This document shows positions 1-11,745 of a stretch of DNA of 64,000 bases, piece by piece. The first letter of the stretch is position 1. Every line of letters starts with the position of its first letter. Made by a program: the position numbers and the translations under genes. The notes under the pieces were generated by a model, which saw only the letters and a list, made by a program, of their open reading frames with translations, made no database searches and was not told the DNA's origin. Source of the stretch: Ectobius pallidus (taxonomy: Eukaryota; Arthropoda; Insecta; Blattodea; Ectobiidae); NCBI GenBank assembly GCA_964059195.1, contig CAXKWD010000007.1, positions 23,261,023-23,325,022 of the forward strand, given 5' to 3'.

Positions 1-1362
1 GGCAGAAAGTAGGCTTCCTTGTTCACCCAAAGTCGGCGCTTCTGCCCCCAGACGTACAGTAATTACTGAATGACTACTGTTGTCCAAAGCAAAGAACTTA
101 AGAACTTCCCTGTAATGAATGCGAGGAAAGTTACCGTTACGTTAACTTATGAGTTGTGGTAACAACTAACAACAATCACATGTGAAAGGAAGCAAGCGGG
201 CAACCAATAAGAATCTGTCTTGAAAACTGATGGTAGCCCTCACATCCTCCTTCTCCACCACCTCCCACTCCTCTAAATAGCAGTGCACCCCGCAGGGAAG
301 GTATCTTGTTTGTACTACAGCTACAGTACGAGAAGAAAAACTGTCCCAACATGCAAAAGTAAGATGTTAATTTACGAGTTCAGCAGTACTCCAGCGATTG
401 CGAAATGCTGTTCCTGGATTATCTGTTTCTAAATTGTTTGTCTAGTGGTAGTAGTTCTACGTGAATGATTAGGTGAATGAATAAACGAATATTTTAAATC
501 ATGAGTACCATTTGCAGCACCGCGAATCCACATGACATCCGATCAAGTAGTTGCTGTAAATGCACAGGTGCTTGAGTCATAGGGACCTTCCCAAATTCAA
601 CTTTGGTGAGTTAGCATTATCAGCTTTAGGCTACAACTTAGCAGTACCCGTGCCTTTGTTTCAACACCAAATAGGAGAAGGATAAAGGGATTACGCCGTT
701 CCTAACACTGCGAGGTTGGTTCGACCAAATGCCCGGTATAGTCCAACCGCTAAAGCGGTTCAATTAATGTGGGAACGTACTAGAGCCTACAAATTAACGA
801 TCGCTGTACGCAATCAACGGGACATCTTGAGGTGGTAGAGTTGTGGAATACACGAGGTAGCCTTTAAGTACTTGAGTAAGACCATCATTACACAGATTCA
901 GGGAGTACCATCCCGCTGTGGACGCCGGAAAGACATCGGTCGAGTCGAATTAAGTAAGACGGCAAGATCCAGGCAGGAGATATTACTGAAAGTAGTTTCA
1001 TGTAGTATGTCCCCCCAACAGCTTTGCAGTATGAAACGCACAACCAACCAAATGATAAAAAGTACACCGCAAGTTTCGTTATTAATGTAATTGCCCCTAT
1101 ATTTTCACAGGAGTTAGCTGAATGAAGAAAAATACTAAACATATAAGGAAAAATAAATTTGCGAAATCCGAACTAAAGTGTGTTCCACACAAAATATATA
1201 CAACCCTATAAGCAAAGTTATCAACAACAACCTGATCAACAAAGTTATTTAGGTCTATTAGAAAAGCTTGTAGTAAAGTAACCAATAAACAATATGCTCG
1301 CATAATCCATATTTTTTTATACCAGAAAAAAATATATAAAAGATCCCTAGTATACTTGTAAC
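1..1362. other. Intergenic, no gene seen
   Basis: Moderately AT-rich unique DNA. A TCTAAATAG TATA-like box around 271-280 is followed by a TGTACTACAG stretch, but no coding frame follows. The open frames at 872-1303 overlap on both strands and lack any coding character. Confidence 0.5.
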
Positions 1363-1370
1363 CCCTAGCA

Positions 1371-2008
1371 CAGCGTTTCTCAACCTTTTTGAACCCGAGG
1401 ACCTCTAAAATGTCTAATTTTTTTACGGACCCCTAATTTTACGTCCCATTTTTAAAAGTGGGCTATATGTAGGCCTATATTCTAAGCATTTGGGGTAATA
1501 ATTATAGGTCATTATAACGAAATAATTCTAAAAACATTTTTTTTAATTCCACGGAAACACAGTTATTGAATTGGAAGTAAACTATTGACAGCAAAATTAT
1601 ATTTTGAGCAGACGTTAATATTTATTTCCAATTTGATAATATAATTACGAATTATAACACCGGTTTGCCGATATCAGACACTCGGGCACCTCCAACAATA
1701 AAACCCTTGTTAAGAGAGCGTCTCTAATAACAAATTTCGACAAAGTCTTATTTTTCAGGGTTTTGAATGAAAGAGGGAACCACAGACGTCAGTGCATCAG
1801 GAGTTTCAAACTGTGGTTCGTACCTGAAAAAGTAAGGAAACTTGCAATAGGACCTGTATTTTCGAAGATTTTAAAAACTTTGACATCTAGTGTCCATTTT
1901 ATGGGGAAAATTGTTACTTCTTTACTTCCCACTTGCTTTATGATATTTTTTAATTATGTCTCCGGACCATCTGCACCATCTTCGCGGACCATAGGTTGAG
2001 AAACGCTG
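1371..2008. mobile_element. Non-autonomous hAT-type element A
   Basis: Terminal inverted repeats CAGCGTTTCTCAACC and GGTTGAGAAACGCTG bound a 638-bp AT-rich segment. The flanks 1363-1370 (CCCTAGCA) and 2009-2016 (CTCTAGCA) form an 8-bp target duplication with one mismatch, the size made by hAT transposases. A 78-codon frame at 1763-1999 has no transposase features. Known family behaviour: mobilised by a full-length hAT element elsewhere. Confidence 0.85.
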
Positions 2009-2029
2009 CTCTAGCATATTACTCTATAA

Positions 2030-2713
2030 CAGGGGTTCCCAACCAGTGGGGCGTGAGACTCTTCTTAGGGAGGAGTGCAACAATTTGAAATTCATATTTT
2101 GATTTAGTGTTGTTGCCTCGTCGGTCGAATTTTTAATCGGTTAACTTTAACCAAACAAATACACAGGCACATACCGTAATTAACAAGAATAACAGAACAG
2201 AGTTAATTTACATTTTATAATCCTATAGATTGTAGCTATATTTTCCTTGACATATTAAATAGTCATACGTATCTTCTCAACACGTTTATAATAATTTGGA
2301 AATCCAAATACGAGATACGAGTGCTCTGTCAAACATAAAACCTAATATCTCAGAGCTGATGAAAGCAAAACAGTGACAATCATCTCACTAATATTCAGTT
2401 TTTAACTCCACATTGGACGTTTGTGTTTCTACATTTAACTTTTATGAACTGTACTGAGACTCAAATAAGATTCACAATAATCAGATATGCATTTTACCTT
2501 TTTTATGTGTGTGTGTGTGTGTGTGATAGCAAAAGCATCACAGGATAAATAAGAATAATAAAAGAAGTGAGCAATATTAATTTTATTTTTACAAGTATTA
2601 TAGGGATCTTTTACTGTACAAAATACTGACAATCAAGTTTTAGGCTTTCTTCTCCCCATAACTATCAAAGGGGGCGTGAGGATTTCATGATATTCGAAGG
2701 TTGGGAAGCACTG
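2030..2713. mobile_element. Non-autonomous hAT-type element B
   Basis: Termini CAGGGGTTCCCAACC and GGTTGGGAAGCACTG bound 684 bp, flanked by a perfect 8-bp duplication CTCTATAA (2022-2029 and 2714-2721). It lies only 21 bp from element A and has a related but distinct terminus. It contains a (TG)10 microsatellite at 2506-2525. Confidence 0.88.
2506..2525. repeat. (TG)n microsatellite
   Basis: Ten TG units inside hAT element B. Confidence 0.9.
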
Positions 2714-3055
2714 CTCTATAATCTAAGAGTGAACAAGATATAATTTCTAAAAATCTACATTAGGTTCTTTTAGTGAACGGACTATAATAACCGTGCCATC
2801 ACTAGCAAATAATACAGCAGGCCTACGTTCAAAGTGAACTTTTCTATTATGCAGGACACAATGCAATTTAATAAGCAATTCATATCAAATGGACAAAGGA
2901 GAGTAGTGAAATTAATTAGGAATAGTAATAATTAAATCAACTATTAGGCGGGTCATTATTCCAAAATGACACTGGAAATGGAGGTAATTGGATTTTATAC
3001 TTTTTCGTATGCTGCAAGAATGAAATAAGGGTTCACGGTTCCTTGTAGTAGAGCC

Positions 3056-3625
3056 TATACCCTTAGCAAACAAGGAAGGCGTTTGTAGCCAGGTAGGTTT
3101 CTTCACCAGCAAGCACCCTCACATTTACAAGCGAAGGGAATTAAGACCGACCGTAATTTCCGCCCCATGAGTCTCCTAGTCTACTTCAATCTGTCAATGT
3201 TAGATATTTTTAATATGTCATTTTATCATAAAATGTTTGTTATATATCAAGTCTACACATAATTACAAGAAAAATGACACCAAACAATGTATAATTTACT
3301 TTAATAGGAACATTTCAAACAAATGATGAAATTTTTAGTGACTTACTTCATCATTTGTTAGAAATGTTCCTATTAAAGTAAATTATACATTGTTTGATGT
3401 AATTTTTCTTGTAATTATGTGTACAATTGATATATAACAAACACTTTAAGATAAAATGACACATTAAAAAGATCTAACATTGATAGATTGAAGTAGACTA
3501 GGTGACTCATGGGGCTGAAATTACGGTCGGTGCTAATTCCCTGCGCTTGTAAATGTGAGGGAGGGTGCCTGTGGGTGAAGGAATCTACCTGGCCCCAAAC
3601 GCCTTCCCTCTATGCTAAGGGTATA
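3056..3625. mobile_element. Foldback element with ~275-bp arms
   Basis: The left arm 3056-3330 and the right arm 3347-3625 are near-complete inverse copies, separated by only 16 nt. Matching ends read TATACCCTTAGC and GCTAAGGGTATA. No coding frame. Typical of palindromic MITEs; a transcript would form one long hairpin. Confidence 0.9.
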
Positions 3626-3648
3626 ACCATCCAGTAAGAAAGTTAGTA

Positions 3649-4390
3649 CAGTCAACCCTCGATATAATGCCACCATCCGTTCTCTAACGTTTAGTGGCAC
3701 AAAGCGAGGGTGGTACTAAAAAGAAATTTAATGTTTAGATTAAAAATGACATAATACAATGCTATATTAATTTACTGTACTCTATTATAAAAAGAAAATT
3801 TAAAAGTCAAATAGAGAACTTTAGCACGTAATAAAATACTGCAGAGCAACTTAATTTATTACGGTGTATGTCTAGTGCTACAGTATACAAAGGGGTTGAA
3901 AATCATGTAGGTCCATGCAAGTAATTAACCGTAACTGAGTAACTGTAATGTAGTGTTTAACAGCTGAATGATACTGGACTAAAATAAGTGAAAGTTTGGA
4001 ATGTCTCATTGTATGAAGGGCTCTTTCTACAAGCTCCACCCTCATGCAGGCTGTCTGTCCGACTTCTTAACATAGCTTCCTCATTCCATCGCACTACATT
4101 TACAGTTAGTGGCAGAGGAACTCTCACCTCTTGGAAATACAGTACAGTATGTTTCTTAAATAGTCTTCCTAACATTCATGCTAGTTTTAAAAGAATTCTG
4201 AAACTGAGAAAAAAAACACTGCAATCTATATTTTGTAAAAATCTTGTCTTAAATTCACTGGGACTAAAAGAATTGGCACAGTAAAGAGGTTTCTTATGTA
4301 TTTTATATGGGAGAAGATCCGTTCACTTGCATTTACTGGCGCAGAGTGAGGGTGGCACTGTAAAGAGGTCATTATATCGAGGGTTGACCA
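3649..4390. mobile_element. pogo/Tigger-type non-autonomous element
   Basis: The left end CAGTCAACCCTCGATATAAT and the inverse at 4369-4390 (ATTATATCGAGGGTTGACCA) bound about 740 bp, preceded by TA. Termini of this form are typical of Tc1/mariner pogo-Tigger elements. A second inner inverted segment (AGCGAGGGTGG / GAGTGAGGGTGG) repeats near both ends. Short overlapping frames inside (3957-4284) look like noise. Confidence 0.7.
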
Positions 4391-5165
4391 CAATTAAAAA
4401 GAGCGCTTTTCATAATAAGGTTTAATTGTTTTTGTATCAGAACCTAACATCCTAGTAGGGTCACTTAAATAGGGCATTCGAGATAGGATATGCCTACGTG
4501 GTGCTCTTTACTTGAAACTAACGTAGCAATAAGCTTGTCAGTAACTTAGGACACTTTGAAGAGAGTTGATTTTTCTTAGTATTTCGTGTCACAGTAGACC
4601 TACTTTGTAATAACAGGAACAGCTTCACCTGAATTCACCCCTATAGTGATCGGGATTTGCTGGTAACGAAGCCTTAGCCATATTATTAAGCAGTGTTCTA
4701 TCGAGGATGAAATATTATGATAATTAAGATTCATTACACAAGAACATTAATTCATATGAAATGTTTATTTCAGTCCTTAATGGCTCATTTTGAGAAAAAA
4801 GAAAAAAAATATAATTTCTTAGGTAATATTAACATATTTTTGTTGTCATTCCGCTGATAGTTTATAAGTTTATGTTATTGATTATTAAAACTATTGGACC
4901 TAGATCCTTTCTGCAATCAATAGACTTGAAAGATTTTTAATGTTTTATTTATGAATTTTTAGGAAAACTTGAAAAATGAGGGAAACATTAAGGCAATTAT
5001 GCTTTGTAACAGTCATTGTCATTTTTATCCCCTGCAGAATGAGTGTACGCTTGCTTTTGAACATTAAACGTCACCTTATCCCCAGCACAGTGAATACAAG
5101 TATCTTTTTCAACATGAACTGCCACTTTTGTCCAAATAATGAATCGCCGCTTTTTAACTAAAATA
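4391..5165. other. Intergenic, nothing recognised
   Basis: AT-rich unique DNA. The 61-codon frame at 4976-5161 has no recognisable features. Confidence 0.5.
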
Positions 5166-5305
5166 AAATGAATACACTGTTTCTAACATCAACAAAAAAG
5201 AATTAAAGTATTTTATACATTAGTAGTAATCACTCATATCCCCTTCTAAACCGAAAATATATTGATTAGCAAATAAACATTACTAATCCTGAAAACAGCA
5301 CTGAC

Positions 5306-5446
5306 TTTTAGGTAGATTTCGAAGAAAAATCTACCTATGGCAATCGATACCATGTCATGACTTTCGAAAAGTTCTTTCACATCTTTACGTTTCATGCCTC
5401 CCTAAGTACGAAACCACCGCCTGTTCAAAATAAATTTTCTGATATA

Positions 5447-5495
<49 letters not shown>

Positions 5496-6013
5496 CTAGC
5501 GGCCGTAATTTTGAAGATATTTGAACCAAATTTTATTATGTTATTTCTAGGCCCAATAGTTCGGACAAGTTCGTTAATGAGCAAAATTGGCAAAAGGGGG
5601 TGGTCGAGAAATTTTAAAACATTTATATCTCGGCCCCTATGAAGTATAGAGGGAAACTTTGTTTCAATAAATTAGAGTACTCCCTACGGAGTTCACAGTG
5701 ACACCAACGATTCGGGGGTTTTGGGGGTATAAGTGGGAGTGGGGGATGGAAATTAGAAATTTTTTAAACCACGTCTTGTGGGGTATCGATGAAAAGCTCT
5801 TGATGAGTACTCTACAAATCAATAACTAGTTTCTCGATAGTTCTCATATAAGGCGAGATTTGAATGTTTGAAAAAGTGCTCTTTCCTCTTTTTTGCAGTT
5901 ATTATTGCGGGTTTGTCATGCCAAGGCTAAGGAAGAAGAGTGCTGCGCAGCGACAGTAAATTAAACCAAAAGCACTTTGAAATCTACCTCAGCCTGTAGG
6001 CTTGCCTAAAGGG
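5306..6013. mobile_element. ~0.7-kb insertion with GGTAGATTTC inverted ends
   Basis: The empty site at about 10600 shows that about 708 bp was inserted here. Near the left end is GGTAGATTTCGAA and near the right end TTTGAAATCTACC in inverse order. The left end also holds a local palindrome (AGGTAGATTT...AAATCTACCT). It contains a (TA)n run at 5449-5486. No transposase is seen. Confidence 0.65.
5449..5486. repeat. (TA)n microsatellite
   Basis: About 18 TA dinucleotides in a row. Confidence 0.9.
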
Positions 6014-6517
6014 ATTTTTTTATTCCACTTTTGGCTATTGAAAGATACTGTGCTGGGATCTTTAGAATTCTTTGTCTTCTGTAATATAAATAGCTGACTT
6101 TCTTATAATAGACATTTTCTTGGAAATAATGCATTTGCAGTTACAGGAAAGATTATATCTCTAGGTACTTGGCAAGGTTTATTTCATAACTGCAGGAAGA
6201 ATATCTGAGAATCTAATCCTTGGTTGCTAACTTTTGATTGCAGAAAAGCACAGTAGTCTCGTATAGCACTCAATTGAAAAAAGCAGGCGGCATTATAAAA
6301 CTGCTATTACTGGACTGAGCATATTTTCTATATTCACAGATATGTCCATCCTCAAAGATTATGAATCTGGTCTTAACTCAGTTTTATGAAAAAGTGATGC
6401 AATATGTCCTTTCTACAATAATCGATTGATAAAGATTGCAATTTCATCCTTTCTATAGTTAATCTTGGATGAGCGATATTGCGAATTATTGCATTAATTT
6501 CTCGTAGGTCAATTTGA

Positions 6518-7372
6518 ACCAGCTTAAAAGGCCCGGCGTGACCCGGGTTTGGTAATTAATAATTAGAAATTAACTTATGGAGGCCATTCTATTTTTAAAT
6601 CAATATCTAGAGTAGGCCTATCTAGAGTTTGAAGCGAAGAAAACCTACCTATCACACTCAAACTATTCCTTCAGGAAACGCTCATAGAAAACTTAGAATT
6701 GTTTTGCAACCCATTGCTTCTATGCCATGTCCAGTAGGGTTTGAAATATGAAGAAATAAAAATTCAGCTAACTTAACGTTTTACTGTCTTTATGGGATAT
6801 TTCATTTCCCACTTTCATGTTGTCATAGAACCATTTCTGGGCTAAAATCGAAATAAAATCAATCGACTTATCACTTTCACACATTCTTCCCCAAAAATCT
6901 GAGACAATCTTTTCCTGAGCACATGGGACTAAAACTATTCCGACCTATTTTGCACCTTTTCACATGCTTAGTTTACAATAAACATTCGCAACTAATACAA
7001 CGCCTTCGGCGATAAATAACGTAGGCTATCAGTGGATAGGATTTTTACAGACTTTTGATATAACATATTCGTTGGCACACACCCAGGCTGAGACAACTGG
7101 ATTAAGCTGTTCCTACAATACGACCTCAATTTCTACATGAAAATGTGAAGTGAGAGAAAAATATTCTCCATGTCCAGGGTAGAAAAAGTTATGTCATTGC
7201 AACACATTGTGCATTATTTTCGTGGATTTCATTTTTCGATAGCTACTATAATTTGTACAGCCCAGTTACTTGCAACTTCAAAAGCCTTATGTGAACACTT
7301 AAAACAGTACACCGTTGTCATGAGAACTGAACTGTATTTTCATTAATTCAGCATAATATTCTCGTAAATTAT
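6518..7372 (+). repeat. GGCCCGG-family repeat, copy 1
   Basis: Starts near CTTAAAAGGCCCGGCGTGAC and shares ordered blocks with 29453-30436 over about 0.85 kb: ATCACACTCAAACTATTCC, a shared stretch around AATGTGAAGTGAG, and TTTTCGTGGATTTCATTTT. The GC-rich start can form a tight hairpin (GGCCCGGCG..CCCGGG). No coding frame; class unknown. Confidence 0.7.
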
Positions 7373-7658
7373 GCGGTGACTAGAAGCTGGGAGTTATGTA
7401 TCAATCAGTGTAATCCTCTTTTGTTAATTCTATTTATGACCATAATTAAAACAATTAGAAGCCTATTTAAAGTATTTTATAAACTTATTTTCACAGGTGT
7501 AACAAGGATAAGGAGAGATTGTACTATAACCTCAGCAGTAGCAAACGGTGCAGCCAACAGCTTCACTAGTGGGAAGAAGAAGTAGTAGGCCTACAGAATA
7601 TGGTTCACAAGGAACTGAAGATGGAAATGAATATTGCCGAAATGCATCTTCATAGACA

Positions 7659-7882
7659 TAGGGGAGATTGCCCCGCTGCCGGTCAGACCTCGTTACCGGT
7701 CAACAAGTAGTTACACATTAAGATGCTATAGGCCTATATAAGCAGAAAACAGTTTATGAAGTGGTAGGCAGTGTTTCTGCTTACCACTGCATAACTTGTT
7801 TTCTGCTGATATCTAGCATCTTAACGTGTAACTATTTGTTGACTGGTAACGAGGCCTGACCGGCAACGGGGCAATCTCCCTT
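7659..7882. mobile_element. Palindromic MITE, ~224 bp
   Basis: Two arms of about 100 bp are inverse copies. They begin AGGGGAGATTGCCCC and end GGGGCAATCTCCCT, both continuing with GTCAG/CTGAC and CGTTACC/GGTAACG blocks. The centre is a short AGTGTTTCTGC-containing loop. Mobilising family unknown. Confidence 0.85.
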
Positions 7883-8635
7883 AATACAACACATTGGACA
7901 CCATCAGAAGAAGCTACGACGCACCGCTGGAAAGTTCAACATAATTGCTGTAAACCAAGAAAAAAAATTAAGACTTTCTACTTAGCAAGTATTTCTTTTC
8001 TCTGTTTTATAAATGTGAACCAGACTCTTATACACTATAGGTGATCTGGATATTATCTTTTCATTGTATTCACATAAAACTCAAAGGAGTTCTAATTGGA
8101 TACTCCATACATTTGGTTATTCTTAAACCTAAATAATTATAGTGTAAAACTCTAAGGAGTTTATACACTGTATAGACATTCCATTAAGTTTGGTAGCCTA
8201 CAAGGCCCAATTATTTTATTGTAAACTTTTTATTGTAATTTTGTCTTTTAACTATTGACAATATAGGCCTACATAGTGATTTACGTCATCTTATTGTTTT
8301 TAGTATGTACGGTACACATATTGATTTTAATTATCTGAATTGGCCTCCCTTTGAGCCACACAACTTTCTCTATATGTAAACCTAGTGCTTAATTTTAATG
8401 TTATCGAATGAAAAAGACTATCACAATAAATTTGGTCCAACTCTTTAAGGATACAGTGTGTTGTCTTTAATTAGAGGGTATGAGGAGAAAAAACTATTTG
8501 GAATAGCCTCCTATATAAAGAGTTTTCTAAGTTTGGGAGTGATAAGTCGTTCTTCCTCATTTTATAATCTACATACTACCTATAGGCCTACTAGAGTTTC
8601 AAAATTGAAAGATTTTAATAAGTTATTTTCGAATA
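7883..8635. other. Intergenic, nothing recognised
   Basis: AT-rich DNA with a few local near-repeats (AACTC(A/T)AAGGAGTT at about 8090 and 8150). The 78-codon frame at 8458-8694 runs into a repeat end and is not credible. Confidence 0.5.
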
Positions 8636-8680
8636 ACGAAATACAAAACCCGGGCGATGCCGGGCCTTTTAAGCTATTTC
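8636..8680 (-). repeat. End fragment of a GGCCCGG-family repeat
   Basis: AACCCGGGCGATGCCGGGCC is the inverse of the GC-rich start of the family seen at 6518 and 29453. Only the end is present, directly before LINE sequence. Confidence 0.6.
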
Positions 8681-8699
8681 TTTATATTGCGTAGGTCTG

Positions 8700-10440
8700 G
8701 TATAATACTTTAAATCAATTGTCAGATTGGTTTAGAGCAAATGGCTTATGTATGAATAAGGAAAAAAACATAAAGAATTGTATTTACTCTGAGAAACAAC
8801 GGAAACTCAGATAACGCCATTAAACTTATTAGAATTTGGTTAGACAGTAAGCTTTCCTGGAAACAGCACACTGCAGCAATCTGTAAGTAACTGTCTGATG
8901 TTCTGTTTCTCTTGAGAGAATTAAATCACTATGTCCATTGACACTTTATTAATTGTTTATTACAGCTTTTTCCCCTGTCATTTAAACTGTGGTTTATTAC
9001 TTTTTTTTGTGCCCTCCCTAACTCCCGGAGTGCCAAGCAATGAAGCTTATCACCTCCGGTCAAACCAAATTTTGGTAACCATTTGTTTGATGTGTTTACC
9101 TAATAGTGCCCTTATGTACATCCTGATGGGATGTGGGGGAACAGTGGAGGAGCCAAAAGTGTTTTTATACTGCAAAAAAAGCAGTCAGAATAATGTAAAA
9201 TTGTGATCCTCGTCAACGCTGTCAGTCCATTTTTAATGAATTCGAAATTTTAACTATCTGTTTTAGCAAGTTTATTTTTTGTACATGTGCATCAAAGAAA
9301 CGAGCTTTTCTCTGACGTACATTTCCTACACGGGGAAGAAATAATTTTGTGCCTCAAAAATTCCGAATGCAGAAATCTCTTGATTTTCACTTATAAGTGA
9401 AAAGTGACACAAAAAACGGGAACTTTTTAACATCCAATCATAAAACCAAGAGTGATGGAAGAAAACATTTTATTCATACTAATTGAAACCTTAAAACTTT
9501 CCATTGAAGAAACATTAATAGAATTTATAATTTTTTTTTAAATTACGTCCTTTAGATGGCGTCCTCCTGTACGAATGCATTCTTGAAATCTGCTGTTGAG
9601 ATTCCTCATTCACCGCTGCAACATCGCAGCTGGGATACTGTGAATTTCATCAAGAATTCCCTGTTTTAACTCATACAGAATTCTTGATCGAGTCGTGAAC
9701 AGGGGGTCACAGTAACTGTCAATGTGGATCGTTACGTGGAGATGTTACAATCTTTCGTTAAATCTGAATTGAACAATTTTCCACACGTTCAAGAACCCTG
9801 GTTTCAACAGGATGGAGCGACATGCACAAACTGCACGGCAGTCAATGGAAGCTGTGCGAGAATTGTTCGATAACCGTGTGATCTCAAGATTCGGTAACGT
9901 TCCCTGGCCCCCTAGATAGCCAGATATGTCTGCCTGTGATTTTTTCTTGTGTGGCTATCTCAAAAGTAAAATATAAATGGCAAGTTGTAAGGTTTGAATT
10001 CCTATGAATAAAATGTTTTCTTCCATCACTCTTGGTTTTATTATTGGATGTTAAAAAGTTCCAGGTTTTTGTGTCAACTAAACTTTTATACAACTTTTAT
10101 ACTGTACAGGAATATTTGGAGACATTTTATTAAGTCATTAGCTGACGAAAATAATTCCATTGTATTCTTAATGGTTAAATAAATATTATTATGTCCGAGA
10201 AAAATAGGACCAGCCCAAATGTCACGGCCATTAGAAATTGTAAATGCTTTGAGCAAGTCTTGCGTTAATTTAACTTGTATGTTATTTCGGAGAATTCTAG
10301 TGCCGAGTTTTAGAGGTTTTGAGTTCTGCAGATAATTTATCAGTTAAAATGATGAAAAATTAATCAATTATCAGAACAAAGTACAATAATTTTCACCATA
10401 TAAAGTTCAAATAAAATGAATATTTTTGACTTAATCAAAA
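8700..10440 (+). mobile_element. jockey-like LINE, 5'-truncated copy 1
   Basis: Translated on the plus strand with frame breaks, 8700-9400 gives reverse-transcriptase C-terminal text: LSDWFRANGL, then a DSKLSWKQHTAAICK-like stretch and VSIDTLL-VYYSFFPC. The same text recurs in copy 2 at 11391. The 3' part (10077-10440) includes GAATATTTGGAGACA and the 3' untranslated region. Stops and frameshifts make it dead. A mariner-like element interrupts it at 9405-10076. The assignment to jockey is by remembered similarity. Confidence 0.75.
9405..10076 (+). mobile_element. mariner/Tc1-superfamily element, internally deleted
   Basis: Inverted ends begin TGACACAAAAAACGGGAACT and TGACACAAAAACCTGGAACT (inverse of the right end) and stay similar over 80 bp or more, including AGAGTGATGGAAGAAAACAT. 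The plus strand between encodes, with stops, the second and third catalytic-Asp regions of a transposase: WFQQDGAT and APPR-PDMSACDFFLCGYL. The N-terminal half of the transposase is missing, so this is a dead deletion copy. Confidence 0.85.
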
Positions 10441-10990
10441 TTAACACACTAATTTTCTAACTTCAACAAAAAGAATGAAAGTAGCCCATTTTCAATATCA
10501 GTAACAATCACTCATATCCCCTTTGTCTTAAACCTTCCAAATAGAAAAGATAATGATTAGCAGACAAGTACTACCAACACTAAAAACAAGCACTGACGTT
10601 TTTACTCCACTGTTGTCCAGTGAAAGATACTGCACCGGAGTCTTTAGAATTGTTCGTCTTCTGTAAGTTAATATAATTGGCTGACTTTGTTATATCAGAC
10701 ATTTTCTTGGAAATAATGGATTTGCAGTTTTATTCAATTAACTGCAGAAAAAATATATGAGAATCTAATCCTTGGTTACTAACTTTTGATTGCAGAAAGG
10801 TAACGCAGTCTTGTATTGCAATCAACTAAAAAAAGGCGGCATTTTAAAAATTGGGATTACTGGACTAAGCGTATTTTCTATGCTCACAGATATGTCTATC
10901 CTCAAAGATTATGAAACTGGTCTTAACTCAGTTTTATGAAAAAATGGACTTAAGTCCTTTCTGCAATAAACGATTGATTAGACTGCAATA
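10435..10990 (+). repeat. Dispersed repeat copy B (uninterrupted)
   Basis: Matches the outer parts of 5166-6440 and preserves the empty site of the 0.7-kb insertion (around CACTGACGTTTTTACTCC). It directly follows the 3' end of jockey copy 1. Not coding. Confidence 0.75.
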
Positions 10991-11315
10991 ATTAAAAGTA
11001 ATTCATGATTAATAAATTTCATTTTTCCTTTTGGGGGAGAATATCAATGAAACTTAAAGTTTTTTCACCATCTTATACCCTTCTATGTCTTATACGGATA
11101 AATAACCTACAAAAAGGTCATAAGATGTTTTTGGGATTGATTTGAAATTAAAATATCAGATTTTATATTATAACAATTTAATTATAGTATCCTGTGCAAT
11201 AGCTATTATGTTAACATATTAAATTAAAAGAATAAAAGTATTTACAAAAGCCAGATATGCTTATTTATTACATCCGTCGATATTATTATACATTTATTGT
11301 GCTGTATTATTGCAT
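10991..11315. other. Intergenic, nothing recognised
   Basis: AT-rich sequence leading into an ATT microsatellite. Confidence 0.5.
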
Positions 11316-11324
11316 TATTATTAT

Positions 11325-11389
<65 letters not shown>
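11316..11389. repeat. (ATT)n microsatellite
   Basis: About 20 ATT units, imperfect at its left edge, ending at the 5' boundary of jockey copy 2. Confidence 0.9.
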
Positions 11390-11390
<1 letters not shown>

Positions 11391-11745
11391 CTGAGAAACA
11401 ACGAAAACTCAGATGAAGCAATTAAACTTCTTGGAATTAGGTTAAACAGTAAGCTTTCCTTGAAACAACACACTGCAGCAATTTGTAAGAAACTGTCTGG
11501 AGCTTTGTTTCTCTTGAGAAAATTAAAATACTGTGTGTCTATTGGCACTTTATTAAATGTTTATTACGGATTTTTCCCTTGCCTTTAAACTGTGGTGTAT
11601 TATTATGGGGAAACAGTATAGGAGCCATCATATTTTTTCTACTGCAAAAAAAAAAAAAAAACGCTGTCAGAATAATGAAAAATTGTGATTCTCGGCGTCT
11701 AAGTTATATATAGCAAGTTTAGGTTTTGTACGTCCAGTCAACGAA

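Larger units (their letters stand above)
5166..6440 (+). repeat. Dispersed repeat copy A, interrupted at 5306-6013
   Basis: The outer parts (5166-5305 and 6014-6440) match 10435-10990 over about 550 bp in the same orientation, with many substitutions. Shared text includes CAATCACTCATATCCCC and TAGACATTTTCTTGG versus CAGACATTTTCTTGG. The middle is absent from the other copy and is a later insertion. No coding content recognised. Confidence 0.75.

Noticed and set aside
250..340. TATA-like promoter with an initiator
   Set aside because: A TCTAAATAG box is present but no coding exon follows in the next kilobase; a chance match in AT-rich DNA is likely.
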